From PCRC01 sp017848435 (GTDB lineage Bacteria; Pseudomonadota; Gammaproteobacteria; Burkholderiales; Burkholderiaceae_C), in NCBI GenBank assembly GCA_965284315.1, contig OZ260072.1, positions 2,914,001-2,978,000 on the forward strand: a DNA stretch of 64,000 bases, given 5' to 3'. The stretch's first letter is position 1. Every line of letters begins with the position of its first letter. Shown in pieces: positions 50,839-59,131 of the stretch. The position numbers were made by a program, and so were the translations under genes. The notes beneath the pieces were generated by a model. It did not search any database. It worked only from the letters and a program-made list of their open reading frames with translations, and had not been told where the DNA came from.

Positions 50839-51480
50839 TCAGCGCTTCTTGCCCAGCCGTTTCGCAAACAGCGCGATCATAAAGTCCCGGCCGGACTGTT
50901 CGGCGAAATCGGCGGCGCTGAGTTTGAGCTGATTGCGCAGACTGATGTCGGCCCCTTCGTCGAGCAGCAGGTTCACCGCGTCGTCGGTGCCATACATGGC
51001 GGCCATCATGAGCGGCGTGGTGCCGTTGGGCGATGCGGCGTCGATGTAGGCATGTTGTTTCAGCAACAGCTTGATGACCGCCACATGTCCGCCGCTGGCG
51101 GCGTAATGCAACGGCGTCCAGCCGGTTTTGTTGACGTCGGCGCCGCGCGCAACCAGCTGTTCGGCCAGGTCGATCTGGCCGGTCAGCGCGGCCATCATCA
51201 GCGGGCTTTCGTCGGTGCGGTTGCGGATGTCGGGCTGGATGCCTGGCCAAGCCATCAGCACCGCAACCACCTTAGGCGCTGGCTCCTTGATGGCCAGCAG
51301 CAGCCCGGGTTGGCCCTTTTCGTCGCGCGTGTTGCCGTCAAAACCGCGCTTCAGCAGCTGCTGCACGGTGCGGCCGTCGTCGAGCTGGATGGAGCGGAAG
51401 AAGTCATAGAACGAGCCAGCAACGGCTGTTCCAACCCCAATAAAAACAACAAGGTAAATTGCTTTTTTAACGTGTTGCAT
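50839..51480 (-). CDS. Ankyrin-repeat protein, membrane-anchored or exported
   Basis: 213 residues from the ATG at 51480. N-terminal hydrophobic segment (about 6-22), then ankyrin repeats from about 60 to 190 (DESPLMMAALTGQIDLAEQLVARGADVN, GWTPLHYAASGGHVAVIKLLLKQ, NGTTPLMMAAMYGTDDAVNLLLDEGAD), each a ~33-residue helix-loop-helix. A protein-binding function is likely; the partner is unknown. Its start overlaps the tatD end by 14 bp, so it is in the tatD transcript. It lies just outside the prophage. Confidence 0.86.
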   Translation of the reverse strand: MQHVKKAIYLVVFIGVGTAVAGSFYDFFRSIQLDDGRTVQQLLKRGFDGNTRDEKGQPGLLLAIKEPAPKVVAVLMAWPGIQPDIRNRTDESPLMMAALTGQIDLAEQLVARGADVNKTGWTPLHYAASGGHVAVIKLLLKQHAYIDAASPNGTTPLMMAAMYGTDDAVNLLLDEGADISLRNQLKLSAADFAEQSGRDFMIALFAKRLGKKR

Positions 51481-52285
51481 TAGATTTTTCAGGCGTCTGA
51501 ACGCCGCTGAACAGGCGCTCGAAGTTGCGGCTGGTGGCCTCGGCAATGGCTTCGACCGGCAGGCCGCGCAGTTCGGCCAGCTGGCGTGCCACCCACGGCA
51601 CGTAGGACGGGTTGTTGGTTTTACCGCGGTACGGCACCGGTGCCAGGTAGGGGCTGTCGGTCTCGATGAGCAAGCGGTCCAGCGGCACCCAACGGGCGAT
51701 GTCGCGCAGGTCTTGCGCGGTCTTGAAGGTCAGGATGCCGGAAAACGAGATGTAAAAGCCCATGTCCAGCGCGGCACGGGCGACCACCTCGGTTTCGGTG
51801 AAGCAATGGAACACGCCGCCGGCCGCCTGCGCCCCGCCGTCTTCGCCCTGCTCTTTCAGCATCGCCAAGGTGTCGGCCGACGCGCTGCGGGTGTGGATGA
51901 CGAGCGGCTTTTTCACCTGCTGCGCGGCCGTGATGTGGCGGCTGAAACGTTCGCGCTGCCAAGCCATGTCGGCGATGCTGCGGCCGTTCAGGCGGTAGTA
52001 GTCGAGCCCGGTTTCGCCGATGGCCACCACACGCGGGCGGCCAGCGCGGGCCACCAGGTCGGCCACGGTGGGCTCGGTCACGTCGTCGTTGTCGGGGTGC
52101 ACACCGACGGTGGCCCAGAAATTGGCGTGGTCCAGGGCCAGCTGGTGGACGCTGTCGAACTCTTCCAGCGTGGTGCAGATGCACAGCGCGCGGTCCACCT
52201 GGGCCTCGGCCATGGCCTGGCGGATGGCCCCCAGGTTGCCGGACAGCTCGGGGAAGTTCAAATGGCAGTGGGAATCGACAAACAT
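51467..52285 (-). CDS. tatD: TatD family metal-dependent hydrolase (DNase)
   Basis: 272 residues. TIM-barrel amidohydrolase-like enzyme: metal-binding FVDSHCHL at the N-terminus, GVHPDN, IGETGLDYYR, PLVIHTRSA, GVFHCFT and LIETDSPYLAP near the C-terminus, all TatD hallmarks. Acts as a metal-dependent nuclease; also often annotated YcfH. Sits downstream of pilZ, as often in Burkholderiales. Confidence 0.94.
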   Translation of the reverse strand: MFVDSHCHLNFPELSGNLGAIRQAMAEAQVDRALCICTTLEEFDSVHQLALDHANFWATVGVHPDNDDVTEPTVADLVARAGRPRVVAIGETGLDYYRLNGRSIADMAWQRERFSRHITAAQQVKKPLVIHTRSASADTLAMLKEQGEDGGAQAAGGVFHCFTETEVVARAALDMGFYISFSGILTFKTAQDLRDIARWVPLDRLLIETDSPYLAPVPYRGKTNNPSYVPWVARQLAELRGLPVEAIAEATSRNFERLFSGVQTPEKSNATR

Positions 52286-52289
52286 CGGG

Positions 52290-52355
52290 AATTTCAAGTC
52301 AAATGGGCATTGAGCCTTGGTGAAAGCTCGCGGTGGCGCTATCAAAGGCGTAGCG
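52290..52355 (+). repeat. Dispersed ~65-bp repeat, copy E
   Basis: ATTTCAAGTCAAAT, GAGCCTTGGTGAAAGC, GGCGCTATCAAAGG and terminal CGTAGCG; best full-length match to the acylase copy G and to D. Lies between the tatD and pilZ genes. Confidence 0.72.
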
Positions 52356-52377
52356 GTTACGCCCACTGCGCACCCGA

Positions 52378-52788
52378 CTACAGGGTTTGCGTCGGCCGCT
52401 CGGAAGCCAGGTGGGCACCGAGGATCTGCTCGATCTTGGCCTTCAACTGGAGCGATTTTTCGTCCGCCGGGAAACGCACGCCCACGCCCTGCGAGCGGTT
52501 GCTGGCGGCGCGCGCCGGGGTGATCCAGGCGACCTTGCCGGCCACCGGGTAGCGCTGCGGGTCGTCCGGCAGCGAGAGCAGCACGTAGACGTCGTCGCCC
52601 AGCTTGTAGTCGCGGGTGGTGGGGATGAAGATGCCGCCTTCGGTGAACAGCGGGATGTAGGCGGCGTACAGCGCGGCCTTTTCCTTGATGGACAGCTGGA
52701 TGACGCTGGGGCGCGGCGACAGGGGCGCCAGGCCGGACAGACCGGTCAGGCCCGACAGTTGCGATGACGTGGTGTCGCCCGGGTTCAT
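52378..52788 (-). CDS. pilZ: PilZ domain protein
   Basis: 136 residues. PilZ fold about 25-115 (VIQLSIKEKAALYAAYIPLFTEGGIFIPT, YVLLSLPDDPQRYPVAGKVAWITP, GVGVRFP). This is the original PilZ type of type IV pilus assembly, which lacks the N-terminal RxxxR/D-x-S-x-x-G c-di-GMP motifs. The holB start overlaps upstream in the standard holB-pilZ order. Confidence 0.9.
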   Translation of the reverse strand: MNPGDTTSSQLSGLTGLSGLAPLSPRPSVIQLSIKEKAALYAAYIPLFTEGGIFIPTTRDYKLGDDVYVLLSLPDDPQRYPVAGKVAWITPARAASNRSQGVGVRFPADEKSLQLKAKIEQILGAHLASERPTQTL

Positions 52789-53816
52789 GGCTTGGAGTGT
52801 AAGGCGGTGCGGGCCTGGCTGACCAGCGCTTCCAGCATCAACCCCGGGTTGAAGGGGTGTTCCACCCGGCTGGCGGTGGCGACCAGGTCTTTGTGCCACT
52901 GGGCCAGGGCCGGCCAGCCGGGCGGCTTGGGCAGTGCGCCGGGCTCAAAGAAACGGGGTTCGGCACCGCTGCGGGTGGCGGCCAGGTCGTGCGCCAGTTT
53001 TTGCAATGCGTCCACCAGCTGGGCCGGGCCCCAATCGGCCACGCTGGTGGTGTCGCCCCGGGCCATGGCCTGTGGGAACAGCCGCCACTGGGCCACGCTC
53101 AGCCCGCTCTGGGCCATCGTCAAGGCTTCTTCCGGACGACCGCCAGCGGCACGCAGCCAGGCCAGCGCGTCGGCCGGCGCCAGGCCCTGGCTGGCGAGCC
53201 AGCTCTGCGCCTCGTCGGCCACCGGCCAGGCCATGGCGTGGCTCAGGCAGCGGCTGCGGATGGTGGGCAACAGCCGGTGGGCGGCTTCGGTGGCGAGCAC
53301 AAAACGCAGTTCACCGGGCGGCTCTTCCAGCGTCTTGAGCAAGGCGTTGGCGGTGACGTGGTTCATGCGCTCGGCCGGGTAGACCAACACCACCTTGGCC
53401 CGGCCCCGGGCGCTGGTGCGCTGGGCGAACTCGATCGCATCGCGCATCGCGTCGATGCGGATTTCGCGGCTCGGTTTGCGTTTCTTGTCGTCCAGCTCCT
53501 GCTGGGCTTTTTCGCTCAGCGGCCAGTCCAGCGCCTGCATCACCGCCTCGGGCATCAGCACCCGCAGGTCGGGGTGGGTGTGGGCACCCAGCAGGTGGCA
53601 GCTGGCGCACTGGCCGCAGGCCTGATCGGGCGCAGCGCCCTCACCTTCGCCGGCCACGGGCTGTTCGCACAGCCACAGCGCGGCCAGCGACTCGGCCAGC
53701 GCGTACTGGCCCAGGCCGGACGGGCCGTGCAGCAGCAACGCCTGGCCAGGTTGGGCCGCCAATGCCGCCCGCTGGCGGGCAATCCACGGCGCGGTGGACG
53801 CGGCCAGCCCGGTCAT
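52785..53816 (-). CDS. holB: DNA polymerase III subunit delta prime
   Basis: 343 residues. Clamp-loader subunit, N-terminal AAA+ domain: P-loop-like LHGPSGLGQYALAESLA has Gln in place of the Lys, consistent with delta-prime not hydrolysing ATP. The zinc module CGQCASCHLLGAHTHPD, VVLVYPAERMNHVTANALLKTLEEPPG (sensor/SRC-like region) and RSRCL follow. Overlaps tmk by 4 bp and pilZ by 4 bp. Confidence 0.93.
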   Translation of the reverse strand: MTGLAASTAPWIARQRAALAAQPGQALLLHGPSGLGQYALAESLAALWLCEQPVAGEGEGAAPDQACGQCASCHLLGAHTHPDLRVLMPEAVMQALDWPLSEKAQQELDDKKRKPSREIRIDAMRDAIEFAQRTSARGRAKVVLVYPAERMNHVTANALLKTLEEPPGELRFVLATEAAHRLLPTIRSRCLSHAMAWPVADEAQSWLASQGLAPADALAWLRAAGGRPEEALTMAQSGLSVAQWRLFPQAMARGDTTSVADWGPAQLVDALQKLAHDLAATRSGAEPRFFEPGALPKPPGWPALAQWHKDLVATASRVEHPFNPGLMLEALVSQARTALHSKP

Positions 53817-54460
53817 GCCACGCAACCTGCTGTGCGCAAGGCGTGCAGCACCTCGGCCCACACCGCGTCGCGCGGCTGGTGGGCGTTGATGCGGGCAAAA
53901 CGCGCCGGGTCGGCCTGCAGCCGCGCGGCGTAGCCCTGCGACACGCGCTCGAAAAACGCCTGCGGCTGGGCTTCAAAACGGTCGGGCAAACGCGCGTCGG
54001 CCAAACGTTCGGCCGCAATCGCCGGTGGCAGGTCAAACCACAGCGTGAGGTCTGGATTTTTAACCAAATTGGCCTCAGCCCCCAGTGGAGACTGAATCCA
54101 GCGCTCTAAAATTGAGAGCACTTCCAGGCTGAAGCCGCGCCCTGCCCCTTGGTAGGCAAAGGTCGCGTCGGTGAAGCGGTCGCACAACACCACCTCGCCG
54201 CGGGCCAGCGCCGGGGCGATCACCTGCTGCACGTGGTCGCGCCGGGCGGCAAAGATCAGCAGCGCTTCTGTGAGCGGGTCCATCGCGTCGTTCAGCACCA
54301 GCGTGCGCAGCTTTTCGGCCAGCGGCGTGCCACCGGGCTCGCGGGTGAGCGTGACGGTGTGGCCCTGCGCCTGCAGCGCCGCCGCGATGGCCGCGATGTG
54401 GCTGGACTTGCCGGCGCCGTCGATGCCTTCAAGGGTGAGGAAGAAGCCCGCCATGACCAT
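53813..54460 (-). CDS. tmk: Thymidylate kinase
   Basis: 215 residues. Phosphorylates dTMP to dTDP. P-loop LEGIDGAGKSSH near the N-terminus, TREPGGTPLAEKLR, LCDRFTDATFAYQGAGRG and DLPP motifs. Residues about 115-140 (LERWIQSPLGAEANLVKNPD) hold an extra segment whose DNA is a copy of the dispersed repeat; the usual family has a shorter loop before PDLT. ATG 54454 is an alternative start. Lies between mltG and holB. Confidence 0.94.
   Translation of the reverse strand: MVMAGFFLTLEGIDGAGKSSHIAAIAAALQAQGHTVTLTREPGGTPLAEKLRTLVLNDAMDPLTEALLIFAARRDHVQQVIAPALARGEVVLCDRFTDATFAYQGAGRGFSLEVLSILERWIQSPLGAEANLVKNPDLTLWFDLPPAIAAERLADARLPDRFEAQPQAFFERVSQGYAARLQADPARFARINAHQPRDAVWAEVLHALRTAGCVA
54056..54119 (+). 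repeat. Dispersed repeat copy F, embedded in tmk
   Basis: ATTTTTAACCAAATTGGC, CAGCCCCCAGTGGAGAC and GCGCTCTAAAA align with copy D (ATTTCAAGCCAAATCGGC, CAGCCCCAGTGAAACC). It is in frame within tmk. Confidence 0.6.
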
Positions 54461-54463
54461 GAT

Positions 54464-55456
54464 TCAGCGCCCCAGCTGGTACTTGGCCACCGCACGGTTG
54501 TGCTCGGGCAGTGTGGCGCTGAACTGGCTGGTGCCGTCGCCCCGGGCCACAAAGTACAGGGCCGGGGTGTCGGCCGGCAGCGCGGCGGCCATCAGCGCGG
54601 CCTTGCTGGGCATGGCAATCGGCGTGGGCGGCAGGCCGGCGCGGGTGTAGGTGTTGTAGGGCGTGTCGGTCAGCAGATCTTTTTTGCGCAGGTTGCCGTC
54701 AAAGGCCTCGCCCACGCCGTAGATCACCGTTGGGTCGGTCTGCAGCAGCATGCCGGTGCGCAGGCGGTTGGTGAACACGCTGGCGATCAGCGAACGTTCG
54801 CTCGGCTGGCCGGTTTCCTTTTCCACAATGCTGGCCAACACCAGCAGTTCGGCCGGGGTCTTGAGCGGGGTGTCGGGCTTGCGGCCCGCCCAGGCGGCGT
54901 CGAGGTGCTTGTCCATCGCCTTGGCGGCGCGTTTCAGCACCGCCAGGTCGGCACTGCCTTTGGCGTAGGTGTAGGTGTCCGGGAAAAACTGGCCTTCAGG
55001 GTGCTGGCCGGGTTTGCCAATGGCCGCCATCAGCGCTTCGGGTGTCAGGTCTTTGGTCTCGGGCTTGAGCTGGTCGGCGCTGGCCAGCGCGGCACGCACC
55101 TGGCGGAAGTTCCAGCCCTCGATGAAGGTGACAAAGCGCAACGCTTCTTCGCCGCGCACCAGCTTGTTGGTCAGGCTGTTGGGCGTGGTGCCAGGGTCGA
55201 GTTCGTAGCTGCCAGCCCGGATGCTGCGGCTGTGGCCCGACCAGCGAAACCACCAGTACAGCAGGTCGGGGTTGACGTCGGCACCGCTCGCGGCCACCAG
55301 CCGCGCCACGCCGCGCGCGGTGACACCGGGTTCGATCGACAGATCTAGCTGTTTGCCAGACACGATGGGGGCATGCAGCCACATGGCTCCCGCCGCTGCC
55401 AACGCACCCAGCGTGAGCAAACCGGTCAACACCAGAGCCAAGCACCACTTCCTCAC
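54464..55456 (-). CDS. mltG: Endolytic transglycosylase MltG (YceG)
   Basis: 330 residues. N-terminal transmembrane anchor (about 5-25), LysM-like part, then the YceG domain with catalytic Glu in LVLASIVEKETGQPSER, and FPDTYTYAKG, TDPTVIYG and YNTYTRAGLPPTPIAMP. Cleaves nascent glycan strands in the periplasm and sets chain length. It begins the mltG-tmk-holB-pilZ-tatD run. Confidence 0.95.
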   Translation of the reverse strand: MRKWCLALVLTGLLTLGALAAAGAMWLHAPIVSGKQLDLSIEPGVTARGVARLVAASGADVNPDLLYWWFRWSGHSRSIRAGSYELDPGTTPNSLTNKLVRGEEALRFVTFIEGWNFRQVRAALASADQLKPETKDLTPEALMAAIGKPGQHPEGQFFPDTYTYAKGSADLAVLKRAAKAMDKHLDAAWAGRKPDTPLKTPAELLVLASIVEKETGQPSERSLIASVFTNRLRTGMLLQTDPTVIYGVGEAFDGNLRKKDLLTDTPYNTYTRAGLPPTPIAMPSKAALMAAALPADTPALYFVARGDGTSQFSATLPEHNRAVAKYQLGR

Positions 55457-55497
55457 GACCCTGTTCCTGTATGTTTACCCATATTTACCAATGACCG

Positions 55498-56451
55498 ATG
55501 ATAATTCAGCGCATGACGAGCCCATTCCACACGACCTTGGCCCAACACCTTCAGGGTGTGGCCCGCCTCACGACGCTGGGCGTCATTCGCGCCCAGGGCG
55601 AAGACGCCGCCAAGTTCCTGCATGGCCAATTGACGCAGGACGTGGCCCTGCTGGGCCAACACGACGCGCGGCTGGCCGCCTTCTGCTCGGCCAAGGGCCG
55701 CATGCTGGCCAGCTTCACGCTGTTCAAGCGCGGCCCGGACGACATCTTTCTGGTCTGCAGCCAGGATATTTTGGCGCCGACGCTGAAGCGCCTGTCGATG
55801 TTCGTGCTGCGCGCCAAGGCCAAGCTGAGCGACGCCAGCGCCGACTGGGCCGTCTACGGGCTGGCCGGCAGCGCGGCGAGCGCCACCGTGGCCGACGGCA
55901 GCACCGCGATCAAGACCGACATCGGCGATGCCACCCGCATTTTGCTGTCGCCCGCCGGCAGCGTACCGCGCGCGCTGTGGGTGGCGCCGGCCGGCAGTGC
56001 CCCACCAGCGGGCGATGCGCTATCGCTTGACCTTTGGCAATGGGGCTCGGTGCACAGCGGCATTGCGCCCATCACCGCGCCGGTGGTGGAGGCCTATGTG
56101 CCGCAGATGCTGAACTACGAGTCGGTCGGCGGCGTGAATTTCCAGAAAGGCTGCTACCCCGGCCAGGAGGTGGTGGCGCGCAGCCAGTTCCGCGGCACGC
56201 TGAAGCGGCGCGGCTACCTGGTGCATTGCGATGCGCCCCTGGCGGCCGGGCAGGAGGTGTTCCACGACGGCGACGCCACCCAGCCCTGCGGCACGGTGGC
56301 GTTCGCCGCGGCGGCCCCCACGGGCGGCTCGGACGCGGTGGTGTCCCTGCAGGTGGCTGCCGCCAGCGGTGGTGCGCTGACGCTCGGCGCGGCCGACGGC
56401 CCTGGCCTGACGCTGCTGCCCCTGCCCTACCCCTTGCTCGACGACATCTGA
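55498..56451 (+). CDS. ygfZ: Folate-binding protein YgfZ (iron-sulphur assembly)
   Basis: 317 residues (312 if the ATG at 55513 is used). GcvT-like fold that binds tetrahydrofolate and helps make or repair Fe-S clusters. The signature K-G-C-Y-x-G-Q-E is present as NFQKGCYPGQEVVARSQFRG, and FLHGQLTQDVALL lies near the start. Divergent from mltG with only 41 bp between starts, so the promoters overlap. Confidence 0.93.
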   Translation: MIIQRMTSPFHTTLAQHLQGVARLTTLGVIRAQGEDAAKFLHGQLTQDVALLGQHDARLAAFCSAKGRMLASFTLFKRGPDDIFLVCSQDILAPTLKRLSMFVLRAKAKLSDASADWAVYGLAGSAASATVADGSTAIKTDIGDATRILLSPAGSVPRALWVAPAGSAPPAGDALSLDLWQWGSVHSGIAPITAPVVEAYVPQMLNYESVGGVNFQKGCYPGQEVVARSQFRGTLKRRGYLVHCDAPLAAGQEVFHDGDATQPCGTVAFAAAAPTGGSDAVVSLQVAAASGGALTLGAADGPGLTLLPLPYPLLDDI

Positions 56452-56469
56452 CCCGGCGGTCAACCGGCC

Positions 56470-57267
56470 ATGTGCCTGATCGCGCTGGCGCTGGGCGCCC
56501 ACCCCCGCTGGCCACTGGTCATCGCGTCCAACCGCGACGAGTACCGCGCGCGGCCCACTGCCCCGCTGGCCACCTGGGCCACGCCCGCCGGCACCCCGGT
56601 GGTCGCAGGGCGGGACCTGCAGGACGGCGGCACCTGGTTCGGCGTCACGCCCGCAGGCCGTGTGGCGATGCTGACCAATGTGCGGCGCGGCGAAGCCCGC
56701 GCCGGCTTGCGCAGCCGGGGTGAACTGGTCACACGCTGGCTGGACAGCGGCCTGGACGCTGCCGGGTTTGCCAAGACCATTGACGCATCGGCCTATGCCG
56801 GCTTCAACCTGGTTCTGGGTGACCACGCCGCTGGGGACTGGCACTGCCTGCACAACGCAGACGCCCCGGCGCTGGCGATGGCCCGCATTGCGCCCGGCAT
56901 CCACGGCCTGTCCAACGCCCAGCTCAACACCCCCTGGCCCAAAACGGTGCGACTGAAACAGTCTCTGGCACAGGCGCTGGCCAGTGCGCCCGATAGCCAG
57001 GCCCTGCAGGCCAAACTGTTCGCCGCGTTGCAGGACGCCACCCGCTACCCCGCCACCGAATTGCCAGACACCGGCGTGCCCGCCGCCATGGAACTGGGCC
57101 TGTCCAGCGCCTGGGTGGACTTGCCGGCGTACGGCTACGGCACCCGCTCCAGCACGGTGCTGGTGGCCGAGCCGGTGGGCACCAACACCCAGGTCACGCT
57201 GTGGGAGCAGACCTATGGCAGCGCCCCACCCGCTGCGGCCCGGCAAGAGACGCTGCGCTGGCCCTAG
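56470..57267 (+). CDS. NRDE (TANGO2-like) family protein
   Basis: 265 residues. Begins MCLIALALGAHP and carries the name-giving motif NRDE (IASNRDEYRARPT, about 21-31), then GGTWFGVTPAGRVAMLTNVR and a C-terminal SSTVLV..WEQTYG strand. Cys2 at the N-terminus may be the Ntn nucleophile after removal of Met1. Human TANGO2 has been linked to metabolic/haem handling; the bacterial role is unclear. It follows ygfZ by 18 bp. Confidence 0.88.
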   Translation: MCLIALALGAHPRWPLVIASNRDEYRARPTAPLATWATPAGTPVVAGRDLQDGGTWFGVTPAGRVAMLTNVRRGEARAGLRSRGELVTRWLDSGLDAAGFAKTIDASAYAGFNLVLGDHAAGDWHCLHNADAPALAMARIAPGIHGLSNAQLNTPWPKTVRLKQSLAQALASAPDSQALQAKLFAALQDATRYPATELPDTGVPAAMELGLSSAWVDLPAYGYGTRSSTVLVAEPVGTNTQVTLWEQTYGSAPPAAARQETLRWP

Positions 57268-58127
57268 CGGACCAAGGGCAGCACCATCTCCACATGCGGG
57301 ATGCCGGCCTCTTCAAACGTGTCGCCGTGCGGCACAAAACCTTGCCGGCGGTAGAAGCCTTCTGCGCTGCGCTGCGCGTGCAGCCGCACCTCGCGGTCGC
57401 CCCGGGCCTGCGCGGCGGCCACCAGGGCCTGCAGCACTTCGCGGCCAAAACCACCGCCGCGCAGCAGCCGCGTCACCGCCATGCGGCCAATGCGCGCCAC
57501 GCCCTGGTCGGACGCCAGCAGCCGTCCGGTGGCCACCGGCACGCCCAGCCGGTTGCGGCTGACGGCGTGCAACGCGGTGGCGTCGTCGGCGTCCCACTCC
57601 ATGGCAACGGGCACGCCCTGCTCGTCCACAAACACCGCCGTGCGCAGCGGCGCGGCATCGGCCTGCAACGCTGCCCAATCGCCGGTGCGGAGCTGCGTGA
57701 CCGGCTCGCCGGCCTCAAAGCCGCTCATGGTCTGGCGCAGGCTGTCGGGCACCGGCTGTGAGGTCTGTGTGGTGGGGTTGGCGTATACATAGACCAGCTC
57801 GCCAGTGACCAGCAACGCGTCACCCCGGAAAATCGCCGCATGGAACACCAGCGACGAGTTGCCGATGCGCGCGCATTTCATGCCGATGTCCAGTTGGTCG
57901 TCGTAGCGTGCCGAGGCGTGGTACTCCACCCCCGCCTTCTTGACGTACAGGTCGCCACCGAGCTGTGCCATCGTGGCCTCGTACGGGAGCGCCAGCACAC
58001 GCCAGTAGTCGCCGACGGCGGTGTCGAAGTACATCAGGTAATGGCCGTTGAAGACGATTTTCTGCATGTCCACTTCGGCCCAGCGCACGCGCAGGCGGTG
58101 GAAGAAACGGAAGTCCTGTCGGTTCAT
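57264..58127 (-). CDS. YbgC/FadM-type thioesterase fused to a GNAT acetyltransferase
   Basis: 287 residues. Residues 1-~140 are a hot-dog acyl-CoA thioesterase (RVRWAEVDMQKIVFNGHYLMYFDTA with catalytic Asp). Residues ~145-287 are a GNAT domain (AVFVDEQGVPVAMEWD, ATGRLLASDQGVARIGRMAV, RGGGFGREVLQALV as the acetyl-CoA loop). Both halves use acyl-CoA chemistry. Overlaps the esterase gene start region by 4 bp at its 5' side and converges with the NRDE gene (4 bp overlap). Confidence 0.87.
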   Translation of the reverse strand: MNRQDFRFFHRLRVRWAEVDMQKIVFNGHYLMYFDTAVGDYWRVLALPYEATMAQLGGDLYVKKAGVEYHASARYDDQLDIGMKCARIGNSSLVFHAAIFRGDALLVTGELVYVYANPTTQTSQPVPDSLRQTMSGFEAGEPVTQLRTGDWAALQADAAPLRTAVFVDEQGVPVAMEWDADDATALHAVSRNRLGVPVATGRLLASDQGVARIGRMAVTRLLRGGGFGREVLQALVAAAQARGDREVRLHAQRSAEGFYRRQGFVPHGDTFEEAGIPHVEMVLPLVR

Positions 58128-59071
58128 GGGGCGGGCGTGTCAAAGGCCTGGCGGAGTGCGGCGGCGGCATCGGCATGGGCCTGTTGGGCTTCGGGAATGG
58201 CGCGGCCCATTTTGATGAACTCGTGGACCACGCCGCGGTAGATGTCGAGTGCCACCGGCACACCGGCGGCGCGCAGCTTGTCGCCGTACAAGACGCCTTC
58301 GTCGACCAGCGGGTCGCATTCGGCCAGGCCGATCCAGGCCGGCGCCACGCCGTCCACATCGGGCGCGTTCAGCGGCGCAAAGCGCCAGTCGGCGCGCTGG
58401 CCGTGGGGAATGTAGTGGTTGAAGAAATAGTCGATGTGGGCTTTCTCCAGCACCAGCCCTTCGGCAAAGTGCTGGTGCGACGGCGTGTCCTGGTGGGCGC
58501 TGGTGCCAGGGTAGAACAGCAGCTGCAGCGCCAGTGGCAGGCCCGCGTCGCGCGCGAGGATGGCGCAGACTGCGGCCAGTGTGCCACCGGCGCTGTCGCC
58601 GCCGACCGCGATGCGACCGCCGTCCACTCCCAAATCCATAGCAAACTTGTGAGCGTGGACTATGGCTTGCCACGCATCTTGTACCGCAAAGGGGAATGTG
58701 TGCTCTGGTGCGAGCCGGTAACCGACCGACATCACCGCACAGTGGGCCTGCTGGGCCAGCACCCGGCACAGCGTGTCGTGGGTGGCGATGCTGCCAATGG
58801 TGAAACCACCACCGTGGAAGTACACCAGCAACGGCAGACGCTCGTGCGACGGCGCCACCAGGCGCGCGGGGATGGGGGTGCCGTCGTCGGCCGGGATGGT
58901 GAAGTCTTCGACCCGCGCCATGGCCGGTGCGGGCACCTCCAGTACACCCGACCCGGCCTCGTAAGCACGGCGGGCCTGTTCGGGCGGCAAGCTGTGCAGC
59001 GGCGGATGGCCGGCGCGGGCCATGCGGTCCAGCACACTGCGCATCTGGGGCGTCAGGGGGTGGGGGTTCAA
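58124..59071 (-). CDS. HSL-family alpha/beta hydrolase (acetyl esterase-like)
   Basis: 315 residues from the TTG at 59071; an ATG at 59044 or an earlier TTG are possible. Hormone-sensitive-lipase family: LLVYFHGGGFTIGS (oxyanion HGGG), nucleophile Ser in VGGDSAGGTLAAV, Asp in AECDPLVDEG and His in VVHEFIKMG. Cytoplasmic carboxylesterase with unknown substrate. Start codon uncertain. Confidence 0.85.
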   Translation of the reverse strand: MNPHPLTPQMRSVLDRMARAGHPPLHSLPPEQARRAYEAGSGVLEVPAPAMARVEDFTIPADDGTPIPARLVAPSHERLPLLVYFHGGGFTIGSIATHDTLCRVLAQQAHCAVMSVGYRLAPEHTFPFAVQDAWQAIVHAHKFAMDLGVDGGRIAVGGDSAGGTLAAVCAILARDAGLPLALQLLFYPGTSAHQDTPSHQHFAEGLVLEKAHIDYFFNHYIPHGQRADWRFAPLNAPDVDGVAPAWIGLAECDPLVDEGVLYGDKLRAAGVPVALDIYRGVVHEFIKMGRAIPEAQQAHADAAAALRQAFDTPAP

Positions 59072-59131
59072 GCGAATTCCTGTTCTTGGCAAAAACAGGC
59101 CGATTGTCCACAACCGGCGTGGTGACCGGCG

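Noticed and set aside
50753..51250. 165-codon minus-strand frame across the ankyrin gene ending in attR
   Set aside because: Out-of-frame shadow of the ankyrin gene; only its last codons are of interest, as the tail the repressor would gain in the excised phage.
58629..58694. Possible further copy of the dispersed repeat in the HSL-family hydrolase gene
   Set aside because: Only short scattered matches (CAAATCCATAGC, TATGGCTTG); block order is not convincing.
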